From assembly GCA_029941905.1 (NCBI GenBank), contig JAPYTQ010000026.1, positions 9,574-73,573 on the forward strand: a DNA stretch of 64,000 nucleotides. Reading direction: 5' to 3'. Numbering within the stretch: position 1 is the stretch's first letter; each line of letters starts with the position of its first letter. Made by a program: the position numbers and the translations under genes. This DNA comes from JAHRVQ01 sp029941905 (GTDB taxonomy: Bacteria; Pseudomonadota; Gammaproteobacteria; Pseudomonadales; Azotimanducaceae). Below, piece by piece: positions 39,613-47,866 of the stretch. Below the pieces are notes generated by a model. That model was not told where the DNA came from. It ran no database searches and saw only the letters and a list, made by a program, of their open reading frames with translations.

Positions 39613-41655
39613 ATGACAAAACGTAACATCCTGGTGACCAGTGCACTACCGAACGCCAATGGCTCAATCCACCTGGGTCATCTGCTTGAACACATACAGA
39701 CAGATATCTGGGTGAGATTCCAGCGTATGCGTGGCAATCAGTGCATCTATGTCTGTGCCGATGACACCCATGGCACTGCGATCATGTTGAAGGCCGAGGA
39801 ACTTGGCATAGAACCTGAAACCCTTATCAATGAAATCAAGACCGAGCACGAAGACGATTTCAAACACTTTCTGATTGGTCATGACAACTACTATTCAACT
39901 CACTCCGAGGAAAACCGGGCATATAGTGTACTGATATACAACCGACTCAAGGAAGCTGGCCAGATTGTCGAGAAGTCTGTGAACCAGCTATTCGACCCGG
40001 AAAGGCAAATGTTTCTCGCCGACCGATTTATCATTGGCACCTGCCCAAAATGTAAAGCTGAAGGTCAATATGGGGACAACTGTGAGGTCTGCGGCGCAAC
40101 CTACGATGCGACTGACCTTATTGATCCCCGTTCAACAATTTCAGGCGCTGAACCGATACTGAAAGAGTCTCGGCACTTCTTTTTTGCGTTGTCCAATTTT
40201 ACCCAGTACCTCAAAACCTGGACCCGCAGTGGTACCTTGCAGGACCAGGTGGCCAACAAGCTTGCGGAATGGCTCGATGCGGGACTACAGGACTGGGATA
40301 TTTCCCGGGATGCACCCTATTTTGGATTCGAAATCCCGGGGGAACCAGGCAAGTTCTTTTATGTCTGGCTGGATGCCCCTATCGGCTATATGGCCAGCTT
40401 CAAAAATTACTGTGACAGGAACCATACTGTAGCCTTTGATGACTATTGGGAGAAAGATTCAGATTTCGAGGTCCACCATTTTATAGGTAAGGACATTATT
40501 AATTTTCACGCATTGTTCTGGCCCGCCATGCTAAGCAGTTCGAAATTCCGTACCCCAACGAGAATTCACGCCCACGGTTTCATTACAGTTAACGGGCAGA
40601 AGATGAGTAAATCCCGAGGTACCTTTATTAACGCAGGGACTTATAGAGCTCATCTGGACCCAGAGTACCTGCGCTACTACTACGCCAGTAAACTCAACAA
40701 TAATATCGACGATATGGATATTAACCTTGAGGACTTTGTCCAGAAGGTGAACTCGGACCTGGTTGGCAAGGTTGTCAACATCGCCAGTCGCTGTGCGGGA
40801 TTCATCAAAAAGAAATTTAATGGCAAACTTTCAACCCAGCCCACCACAAACCTTGTGGCCGAGTTCATTGATCAAAAACCCGCCCTGGAGGCTTACTACG
40901 AATCAGGAGATTTCAACAAACTGGTTCGCGAAGTGATGGCAATGGCAGACAAGGCAAACCAGTATATTGCCGAACACGAACCCTGGGCGAAAATAAAGCA
41001 GGCTGGTAATGAAACTGAAGTGCACAATGTTTGTTCCGACGGCATCAACCTGTTTCGAATCATTATCGCCTATCTGAAGCCAATACTGCCTGGGCTCGCA
41101 GAAAGATCAGAACAGTTCCTGAATATTTCACCTCTCGACTGGGATGATATCAGTGCACCATTACTTGATCACGAAATCAACAAGTTTAAACCCCTGCTCA
41201 CCCGCATTGAGTCAAAGAATGTGGACGCCATGGTCGAAGACTCCAGAGAAACCGACCTTTCAGACGCCGAATCCACTGAGAATGATGCAGATAATTTAGC
41301 TGGAGAAGAAACCATCGAATCACTCAGCGCAGAAATTGAGTTCGATGATTTCGCCAGGGTAGATTTACGGGTCGCATTGATTCTCAACGCCGAAAGCGTG
41401 GCAGGTGCCGACAAGCTGCTGAAGTTAACATTGGATATCGGCGGCCGGCAGCGTAGTGTGTTTGCCGGTATCAAAGCCGCATATACACCGGAACAACTGA
41501 TTGGTAAACATACGGTTATGGTCGCAAACCTGAAACCTCGCAAAATGCGCTTCGGTGTTTCCGAGGGCATGGTACTTGCCGCCGGGCCAGGTGGTGAGGA
41601 TATTTATTTGTTGGAACCCCATGCTGGTGCGAAAGCAGGCATGAAGGTCACCTAA
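39613..41655 (+). CDS. metG: Methionyl-tRNA synthetase
   Basis: 680 residues from the ATG at 39613 (MTKRNILVTSALPNANGSIH). Class I HIGH form HLGHLLEH, zinc knuckle CPKCKAEGQYGDNCEVCGA, KMSKS in GQKMSKSRGTFI, an anticodon-binding helix bundle, and a C-terminal OB-fold tRNA-binding domain (FDDFARVDLRVALILNAESV) after an acidic linker. An upstream ATG at 39553 would add 20 residues unlike homologues. rnfA follows 10 bp downstream. Confidence 0.96.
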   Translation: MTKRNILVTSALPNANGSIHLGHLLEHIQTDIWVRFQRMRGNQCIYVCADDTHGTAIMLKAEELGIEPETLINEIKTEHEDDFKHFLIGHDNYYSTHSEENRAYSVLIYNRLKEAGQIVEKSVNQLFDPERQMFLADRFIIGTCPKCKAEGQYGDNCEVCGATYDATDLIDPRSTISGAEPILKESRHFFFALSNFTQYLKTWTRSGTLQDQVANKLAEWLDAGLQDWDISRDAPYFGFEIPGEPGKFFYVWLDAPIGYMASFKNYCDRNHTVAFDDYWEKDSDFEVHHFIGKDIINFHALFWPAMLSSSKFRTPTRIHAHGFITVNGQKMSKSRGTFINAGTYRAHLDPEYLRYYYASKLNNNIDDMDINLEDFVQKVNSDLVGKVVNIASRCAGFIKKKFNGKLSTQPTTNLVAEFIDQKPALEAYYESGDFNKLVREVMAMADKANQYIAEHEPWAKIKQAGNETEVHNVCSDGINLFRIIIAYLKPILPGLAERSEQFLNISPLDWDDISAPLLDHEINKFKPLLTRIESKNVDAMVEDSRETDLSDAESTENDADNLAGEETIESLSAEIEFDDFARVDLRVALILNAESVAGADKLLKLTLDIGGRQRSVFAGIKAAYTPEQLIGKHTVMVANLKPRKMRFGVSEGMVLAAGPGGEDIYLLEPHAGAKAGMKVT

Positions 41656-41665
41656 GACATTACTC

Positions 41666-42241
41666 ATGCCTGACGCGTTCGTCATTTTGCTCAGCACGAT
41701 CTTTGTCAACAATTTCGTTATGGTGCAGTTTCTGGGCCTGTGCCCCTTTATGGGTGCGTCACAAAAAATGGATGCCGCAATCGGCATGGCCGCAGCCACC
41801 ACCTTCGTGCTTACCCTGGCATCTGCGTCGAGTTACCTGGTTGAACATTACCTGCTGGTTCCGTTTGGACTTGAGTATCTTCGCATTATTTCATTTATAG
41901 TAATAATCGCTGGGCTCGTACAATTTTCTGAAATTGTCATTCGGGCAACCCAGCCAATGCTGCATCAGGTATTGGGCATTTTTATCCCGCTTATCACCAC
42001 CAACTGTGCTGTCCTCGGTGTTGCCCTTTTAAACGTCAGGCACAGCCACACCTTTTTTGATGCCATCATCTATGGATTGGGTGCAGCTACAGGCTTCTCA
42101 CTCATGTTAATCGTCTTTGCGGCGATGCGTGAAAGACTCGCCCATGCAGACGTTCCCATGCCATTCCAGGGCGCTGCAATCAATATGATTACCGCAGGTA
42201 TTTTGTCCCTTGCCTTTATGGGCTTCGCGGGGATGGATTGA
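41666..42241 (+). CDS. rnfA: Ion-translocating oxidoreductase complex subunit A
   Basis: 191 residues, six membrane helices. The two conserved Cys motifs LGLCPF and TTNCAVLG match the membrane [2Fe-2S] site shared by RnfA and RnfE. With RnfE it forms the electron path across the inner membrane. It ends TGATG, the stop sharing one base with the rnfB ATG. Confidence 0.95.
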   Translation: MPDAFVILLSTIFVNNFVMVQFLGLCPFMGASQKMDAAIGMAAATTFVLTLASASSYLVEHYLLVPFGLEYLRIISFIVIIAGLVQFSEIVIRATQPMLHQVLGIFIPLITTNCAVLGVALLNVRHSHTFFDAIIYGLGAATGFSLMLIVFAAMRERLAHADVPMPFQGAAINMITAGILSLAFMGFAGMD

Positions 42242-43161
42242 TGCTCATTGAAATCCTTCCCGGGCTGATACTCGTTACTCTCCTGGGTGCAGGAACTGCC
42301 CTGATCCTGATCACTGCGTTAGGTCGTGTGGAAACCAATCCAAACCAGGCGGTTGAACAGATCAACAAGCTGCTGCCACAAACCCAGTGTGCCCAGTGCG
42401 GTCATCCTGGCTGCAGACCCTATTCGGAAGCCATAGCAGCCGGTGAGCCTATCAATCGCTGCCCCCCCGGCGGTGACAGAACAATTCGCGATCTGGCCAA
42501 TCTGCTGGGACGTGACATTATTGCACTTGATGCAGCCTTTGGAGAGTCGGGTCCCGGGCATACAGTGAAAATTCGAGAAGCAGAATGTATCGGCTGTACC
42601 TTGTGCATTCAGGCCTGCCCAGTCGATGCCATTATTGGCGCTGCCCAGTTGATGCATGTGGTGATTGAGAAAGAATGCACCGGGTGCGATCTGTGCATTC
42701 CACCTTGTCCCGTTGACTGTATTGACCTGGTAGCAACTCGAAGCCAATCCCGGATCACCCCGGTAATAGAACTTGACGACAACGACATTGCACCGTTTAT
42801 CAGAGCACCATGTATCAGATGCGGCGAATGTGAACGAGTCTGTCCAAAGCAGCTACTGCCCCATGAATTGTACTGGCAAAGAACTTCTAACGATGCCATG
42901 AAGGTGATGAAGCTGGATGCCTGTATAGAATGCAGAATTTGTGACGGCATCTGCCCGAGCAATATACCACTCACCAATATTTTCAATGCATCCAAAAAAC
43001 GTATCCGACTTGAACAACTGGAATCTGAAAAGTCCCGGGACGCAGAATTCAGATACGGAAGGCGAAATGATCGATTGATTGCCAGCAACTCCAGGCTCCG
43101 CACCCGGGCCAGCAATGACGATCGCGCAAACATTCTCGAACAGTTGAAAAGAACGCAATGA
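42241..43161 (+). CDS. rnfB: RnfB fused to the C-terminal ferredoxin domain of RnfC
   Basis: 306 residues, longer than the roughly 190 of E. coli RsxB. Order: membrane anchor (about 5-27); Fe-S domain with C50, C53, C58, C74; a two-cluster ferredoxin with C116/C119/C122/C126 and C146/C149/C152/C156; then from about residue 189 a second two-cluster segment with C191/C194/C197/C201 and C228/C231/C234/C238. That last segment (CIRCGECERVCPKQLLPHEL, CIECRICDGICPSNIPL, then a charged tail) is the RnfC C-terminal ferredoxin region, not RnfB. No separate rnfC lies in the operon, so the NADH/FMN-binding part of RnfC is absent. rnfD overlaps by 4 bp (ATGA). Confidence 0.9.
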   Translation: MLIEILPGLILVTLLGAGTALILITALGRVETNPNQAVEQINKLLPQTQCAQCGHPGCRPYSEAIAAGEPINRCPPGGDRTIRDLANLLGRDIIALDAAFGESGPGHTVKIREAECIGCTLCIQACPVDAIIGAAQLMHVVIEKECTGCDLCIPPCPVDCIDLVATRSQSRITPVIELDDNDIAPFIRAPCIRCGECERVCPKQLLPHELYWQRTSNDAMKVMKLDACIECRICDGICPSNIPLTNIFNASKKRIRLEQLESEKSRDAEFRYGRRNDRLIASNSRLRTRASNDDRANILEQLKRTQ

Positions 43162-44087
43162 CTCTGACGCTGCCTTCAATACTGATGCCGACTTCTACAT
43201 CAAAAGTCATGTCCTTGGTTATTGTTGCCCTGGTTCCAGGCATCCTTACCAGCACTTATTTCTTCGGCATCGGCATACTACTCAATGCACTGCTGAGTGT
43301 CGCCACCGCCGTGCTGCTGGAGGCGCTGGTCCTTAGAATTCGCCATGCCAGAATGTCAACCTTGCTGGATGGATCTGCGGTCCTCACCGGCTTACTGCTC
43401 GGTATCGCTTTGCCACCTGATTTGCCAGTGTGGATGACCATCATCGGTTGCGGATTCGGGATTATTTTCGGCAAGCACCTCTATGGTGGTCTTGGTCACA
43501 ACCCGTTTAATCCTGCCATGGTCGGTTATGCCGTTCTGATACTGTCGTTTCCACTGGCCATGTCATCCTGGCCAGCGGTTTCACCGATTGACGGTGTGAC
43601 TGCAGCCACACCACTGGATACCTTCAGGTTTCGAGGCGCGTATACCATTGAGGAGATCTGGTCCACCAGCGCTGGCTTTGACAGTCTGGCAGGAATCGGC
43701 TGGCAATGGATTAATCTCGGTTACCTCGTGGGAGGGCTGGTGCTGATCGCCCTGGGGGTGATCCGCTGGCAGGCCCTTACCGGGATGCTTTTCACACTGA
43801 GTTTTCTCGCGATGATTTTTTATGACAATGGCAGTTCCCAGAGTCTGGGTTCACCGCTCTTTCATCTGCTATCCGGCGGTACCATGCTGACCGCGTTTTT
43901 TATTGTCACAGACCCCGTCACCTCTCCGGATTCCGAGATCGGTCTATATGCTTTCGGCATCGGTGTAGGTCTGATTACGTTTGTTATCAGAAGCACGGGT
44001 GCGTACCCGGATGGCTTTGCCTTTGCAATCCTCCTGATGAACGCCCTGACGCCTTTAATCGATCGAATCCGGCGGACCAGGGTATGA
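43158..44087 (+). CDS. rnfD: Ion-translocating oxidoreductase complex subunit D
   Basis: 309 residues with about nine or ten membrane helices, somewhat shorter than the roughly 350 of E. coli. GGLGHNPFNPAMVGYA is conserved. The covalent-FMN motif DGVTAATPLD has the candidate flavinylated threonine at T151. In the complex RnfD takes electrons towards the quinone or acceptor side and is linked to ion transport. It overlaps rnfB and rnfG by 4 bp each. Confidence 0.93.
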   Translation: MTLTLPSILMPTSTSKVMSLVIVALVPGILTSTYFFGIGILLNALLSVATAVLLEALVLRIRHARMSTLLDGSAVLTGLLLGIALPPDLPVWMTIIGCGFGIIFGKHLYGGLGHNPFNPAMVGYAVLILSFPLAMSSWPAVSPIDGVTAATPLDTFRFRGAYTIEEIWSTSAGFDSLAGIGWQWINLGYLVGGLVLIALGVIRWQALTGMLFTLSFLAMIFYDNGSSQSLGSPLFHLLSGGTMLTAFFIVTDPVTSPDSEIGLYAFGIGVGLITFVIRSTGAYPDGFAFAILLMNALTPLIDRIRRTRV

Positions 44088-44671
44088 AGTTCCCCGGGAC
44101 AGGTTTCGTTGTTGCAAGACTCACGTTGATTGCTTTCATCTGTGGCACAAGTCTGAGTTTGACCAACCTGCTTACCAGCGCCCCCATTGAGGTCCAGCGG
44201 GCGGAGTATGCTGAACAGCAACTTCGACAGGTGCTGGACGTCACCCGGGCTTATCTAACATTGATTGAGCCCTATGTTTATCAGATTGATCAATCGGATC
44301 ATCCAGGCGGTCATATTTTTCAAATCGTAACGAACAATGGTTACAACGGAGAAATTAAGCTCTGGCTTGCAGTCGCCATCGACGGCACCGTACGGGGCGT
44401 GCGGGTCATCAGCCACAATGAAACACCGGGATTAGCCGACGACCTGGCATTGGACGTCTCCGACTGGATACTCTCTTTCAATGGTGAGTCTTTAAGTTCC
44501 AGGGACTGGCGGGTAAAAAAGGACGGTGGCGATTTCGACCAGTTTACGGGGGCTACCATCACACCCCGTGCTGTCGTTGCCGCAGTCAAACAGGGACTCT
44601 CAGACTATCCCGGTAAACAAGCAGACTGGTCCGATCTAGGAAGTGAGAAGCCAGCAAGTGAGCAACTGTGA
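44084..44671 (+). CDS. rnfG: Ion-translocating oxidoreductase complex subunit G
   Basis: 195 residues: one N-terminal membrane helix and a periplasmic FMN-binding domain. HNETPGLADDL and FTGATITPRAVVAAV hold the covalent flavin site, with the flavinylated Thr expected at T158. It overlaps rnfE by 4 bp (GTGA). Confidence 0.93.
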   Translation: MKFPGTGFVVARLTLIAFICGTSLSLTNLLTSAPIEVQRAEYAEQQLRQVLDVTRAYLTLIEPYVYQIDQSDHPGGHIFQIVTNNGYNGEIKLWLAVAIDGTVRGVRVISHNETPGLADDLALDVSDWILSFNGESLSSRDWRVKKDGGDFDQFTGATITPRAVVAAVKQGLSDYPGKQADWSDLGSEKPASEQL

Positions 44672-45339
44672 AGGCCAGGGAAATATCGATTCAGGGCTTG
44701 TGGTCCCAAAATCCGGCCCTGGTACAATTGTTGGGCCTGTGTCCGTTACTGGCCGTCTCAAATACCGTCACCAACGCCCTGGTGCTGGGTCTGATAACCC
44801 TGGTGGTACTGACCTGTTCAAATTTTATCATTAGCTTGATTCGCCCCTGGCTGGACGATTCAACCCGACTTCCGGCACAAATTCTGATCATTGCGACGTT
44901 TGTCACAATCAGTGACCTCTTACTGCAAACCTACCTGTTTGAGATTCACCAGCGCATCGGACTGTTTGTTGCCCTGATCGTGACAAACTGTACGGTGCTG
45001 GGTCGTGCCGAAAGCTTCGCCAGCAGAAATCCCGTTCGATATGCGATACTCGATGGATTTATGATGGGGCTTGGGTTCCTGTTGGTCATAACGAGCCTGG
45101 GCTTTATTCGAGAAGCGTTGGGCCAGGGAACCTTGTTTACCCAACTACATTTGTTGCTCGGCGGGAGCCAGGAAGACTGGCGGATCTCACTTCCCAACGG
45201 CAGATTCCTGTTGCTTATCTTGCCACCCGGCGCATTCCTGACGCTCGGCTGTCTTATCGCCTTGAAAAACTGGATTCAGCTGAAGGCAACGAGCAGAGAG
45301 AGAAAAGGACAAAACCCGTCAATAAAGAAAAATGAATAA
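44668..45339 (+). CDS. rnfE: Ion-translocating oxidoreductase complex subunit E
   Basis: 223 residues with six membrane helices and the paired Cys motifs LGLCPLLAVS and VTNCTVLGRAESFASRNP, symmetric to RnfA. The start is GTG at 44668. The C-terminal tail is Lys-rich and runs into the 14-bp repeat that precedes nth. Confidence 0.93.
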   Translation: MKAREISIQGLWSQNPALVQLLGLCPLLAVSNTVTNALVLGLITLVVLTCSNFIISLIRPWLDDSTRLPAQILIIATFVTISDLLLQTYLFEIHQRIGLFVALIVTNCTVLGRAESFASRNPVRYAILDGFMMGLGFLLVITSLGFIREALGQGTLFTQLHLLLGGSQEDWRISLPNGRFLLLILPPGAFLTLGCLIALKNWIQLKATSRERKGQNPSIKKNE

Positions 45340-45362
45340 AGAAAAATGAATAAAGACAAAAG
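45321..45362 (+). repeat. 14-bp tandem repeat spanning the rnfE stop and nth start
   Basis: 'aataaagaaaaatg' at 45321-45334 and 45335-45348, then a diverged third copy 'aataaagacaaaag' at 45349-45362. The second copy contributes the nth start codon (45346). The start region of nth has thus been duplicated. Confidence 0.85.
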
Positions 45363-45984
45363 AATCAAAATCTTGTCCCTGTTAAGGGATGAAAACCCAA
45401 CGCCGGAAACCGAACTGGTCTATGGTTCAACCTTTGAACTATTAATCGCCGTTATGCTTTCTGCGCAGGCGACGGATGTTTCAGTCAACAAGGCAACAAC
45501 GAAATTGTACAAAATAGCCAATTCTCCGGAAGCGATTCTTAACCTGGGGGGAAAAGGTTTGAAGAATTACATCAAAACTATCGGTTTGTTCAACACGAAA
45601 GCTGCCAATATTATTAAGACCTGCGAACTCCTGATTAAAGAGCACGATTCCGTCGTCCCGGACACCCGGCCTGAACTTGAAGCACTTCCCGGGGTCGGCA
45701 GAAAAACAGCCAATGTCGTCCTGAACACGGCATTCGGACAACCGACGATGGCAGTGGATACCCATATATTCAGGTTATCAAACCGCATCAGGTTCGCCCC
45801 GGGAAAGACCGTTCGCCAGGTGGAAGACAAGCTGATCAAGGTCATTCCCGACGAATTTATTCTCGATGCCCATCACTGGCTAATTCTCCACGGTCGTTAC
45901 ATCTGCACCGCGAGAAACCCCAAATGTGGCGCTTGTGTGATTTATGATCTTTGTGAGTTCAAGCAGAAGAAGCGAGATCTCTAG
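45346..45984 (+). CDS. nth: Endonuclease III
   Basis: 212 residues. The helix-hairpin-helix LPGVGRKTANVVLN with the catalytic Lys, the catalytic Asp in AVDTHIFRLSNRI, and a C-terminal [4Fe-4S] loop CTARNPKCGACVIYDLC. It removes oxidised pyrimidines from DNA. Last gene of the rnf operon, as in E. coli. Confidence 0.96.
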   Translation: MNKDKRIKILSLLRDENPTPETELVYGSTFELLIAVMLSAQATDVSVNKATTKLYKIANSPEAILNLGGKGLKNYIKTIGLFNTKAANIIKTCELLIKEHDSVVPDTRPELEALPGVGRKTANVVLNTAFGQPTMAVDTHIFRLSNRIRFAPGKTVRQVEDKLIKVIPDEFILDAHHWLILHGRYICTARNPKCGACVIYDLCEFKQKKRDL

Positions 45985-46048
45985 CTTTAATCCAAAACGG
46001 TATTTTCAAGTCAGAGTCATCTGAATAAGTCTGTTCGGATTGCCCGGC

Positions 46049-46204
46049 CGGGGTGTACGCTTTCCGCACCGGCATAAGGCTCGGCGCCCCCACCACATCC
46101 ATGAAGCCTGACTTTCGGCCGTCCTGGCCTCGAGTCGGGGACGCCGAGTCGGGGACGCCGAGTCGGGGACGCCGAGTCGGGGTCTGCGGCAAGCATACAC
46201 CCCG
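46049..46204. repeat. 156-bp inverted-repeat element with an internal 14-bp tandem repeat
   Basis: Terminal arms at 46049-46068 (CGGGGTGTACGCTTTCCGCA) and 46185-46204 are complementary at 18 of 20 positions. Inside, 'gagtcggggacgcc' is repeated at 46132, 46146 and 46160, with a partial fourth copy to 46182. It lies between the convergent ends of nth and argG and has no supported coding content. Confidence 0.8.
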
Positions 46205-46265
46205 ACCAAGCAACCCAGGATCTTCGAACCTGTGAGGCGTTGGAGAAAACAATGCCCCAGGACAC

Positions 46266-47501
46266 TTAAAGCAACTTACGTCCTTTCTTGCTGGCAACTT
46301 TGAGCCTCAACGCATTGAGTTGTATAAAGCCTGCAGCATCTTTCTGGTCATATGCACCGGCGTCATCCTCAAAGGTCACGATATTTCCGTCATAGAGTGT
46401 GTCGGTCGTGGATTCACGGCCGGTAACAATCACGTTACCCTTGTACAACTTAAGGCGCACGGTGCCATTCACATACTCTTGCGAATCATCAATTAACGCC
46501 TGCATCGCCTTGCGCTCTGGCGACCACCAGTAGCCATTGTAAATAAGGCCGGCATAGCGTGGCATTAAGTCATCCTTAAGGTGCGCCAACTCGCGATCCA
46601 GGGTAATGGATTCGATAGCCCTATGCCCTTTGAGCAAAATAGTACCGCCAGGCGTTTCGTAGCACCCTCTCGCTTTCATACCAACATATCGATTCTCAAC
46701 AATATCGACGCGACCAATGCCGTTTTCTCCACCCACCTTGTTCAGGTGAGTTAATACCGTTGCGGGTGACATCTCTTCACCATCGATGGCCACGACATCA
46801 CCGCCACGATAGGTCAGTTCGATGACGGTCGGGGAATCAGGTGCCGCTTCGGGAGACCGAGACCAGAGCCACATTGATTCTTCCGGTTCCGCGTTAGGAT
46901 CCTCGAGAATGCCCCCCTCGTAAGAAATATGCAGCAAATTCGCATCCATTGAATAGGGCGACTTTTCGCCTTCATGTTTTCGATCAACGGGAATCTGGTG
47001 CTTCTCACAAAACTGCATCAGTGATTCACGCGAGGTAAGGTCCCATTCGCGCCACGGGGCAATAACTTTTATGTCCGGTCGCAATGCATAAGCACCCAGT
47101 TCAAACCTGACCTGATCGTTACCCTTACCTGTCGCCCCGTGTGATATGGCATTCGCGCCCGTTTCATTGGCAATTTCAACTAATCGCTTGGCGATCAACG
47201 GACGGGCAATGGATGTCCCGAGTAGATATTCACCCTCGTAGATCGTGTTGCAGCGGAACATCGGGAAAACGAAGTCCCGAACAAACTCTTCTCGCACATC
47301 ATTAACAAACGCCTCAGAGGCCCCAGAATTCAAGGCTTTTTGCCGCACCTGCGAGTAATCATCACCATCGCCCAGATCGGCAGTGAACGTCACGACCTCA
47401 CACTGATAAGTCTCCTGCAGCCACTTCAATATGGCGGTGGTATCCAGACCGCCGGAATATGACAGCACAATCTTGTTAATTTCAGATGCATTCTCAGACA
47501 T
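46266..47501 (-). CDS. argG: Argininosuccinate synthase
   Basis: 411 residues: the N-type ATP pyrophosphatase loop VLSYSGGLDTTAILKWL, then FTADLGDGDD, ATGKGNDQVRFELG and KARGCYETPGGTILL. It joins citrulline and aspartate to form argininosuccinate in arginine synthesis. The N-terminus MSENASEINKIVLSY places the start correctly. argD, another arginine gene, is 8 kb away. Confidence 0.96.
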   Translation of the reverse strand: MSENASEINKIVLSYSGGLDTTAILKWLQETYQCEVVTFTADLGDGDDYSQVRQKALNSGASEAFVNDVREEFVRDFVFPMFRCNTIYEGEYLLGTSIARPLIAKRLVEIANETGANAISHGATGKGNDQVRFELGAYALRPDIKVIAPWREWDLTSRESLMQFCEKHQIPVDRKHEGEKSPYSMDANLLHISYEGGILEDPNAEPEESMWLWSRSPEAAPDSPTVIELTYRGGDVVAIDGEEMSPATVLTHLNKVGGENGIGRVDIVENRYVGMKARGCYETPGGTILLKGHRAIESITLDRELAHLKDDLMPRYAGLIYNGYWWSPERKAMQALIDDSQEYVNGTVRLKLYKGNVIVTGRESTTDTLYDGNIVTFEDDAGAYDQKDAAGFIQLNALRLKVASKKGRKLL

Positions 47502-47866
47502 GCAGCAAGCCCCGGAAAAAAAGAGCGCTATGTTAACAAAATCTGAAGGCAGTTAGGCAAACTTCTCTGCCCAAAACCCGGTGGGGCCCAGAGTAGAATG
47601 TCCCTTACTTAAGGCCAAAACGTTGGTAGCGTTAAGTGGGAAGGAGGGCCTTTTCTGGGGGACGCCGAGTCAGCACGCCCCTGGTCGCAATGGGCTGGGC
47701 GCCCCCGCGCTCCCCTCGCTTGCCCGTGAGTCCTACGGTCCCCCCTGGGCGGGCCCCCGATGCGCTCTCGGCACGGGCTCCATGCTCTGGATAGGCCCTC
47801 CATCGGGCACAAGTCCTCAAGACTCCGGTGTAGTACAATACACTCAACTCTGAAACCAGAACGAAT
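47502..47866. other. 365-bp intergenic region with a GC-rich block
   Basis: It separates the divergent argG and pyrC genes, so both promoters should be here. About 47640-47820 is strikingly GC-rich with many C/G runs, unlike neighbouring DNA, and contains 'gggggacgccgagtc' (47658-47672), close to the repeat unit between nth and argG. I see no convincing gene or RNA. Confidence 0.6.

Noticed and set aside
45985..46265. Minus-strand frames of 60-110 codons across the 14-bp repeat
   Set aside because: Repeat-driven (period 14, so frame changes each unit) with no recognisable protein.
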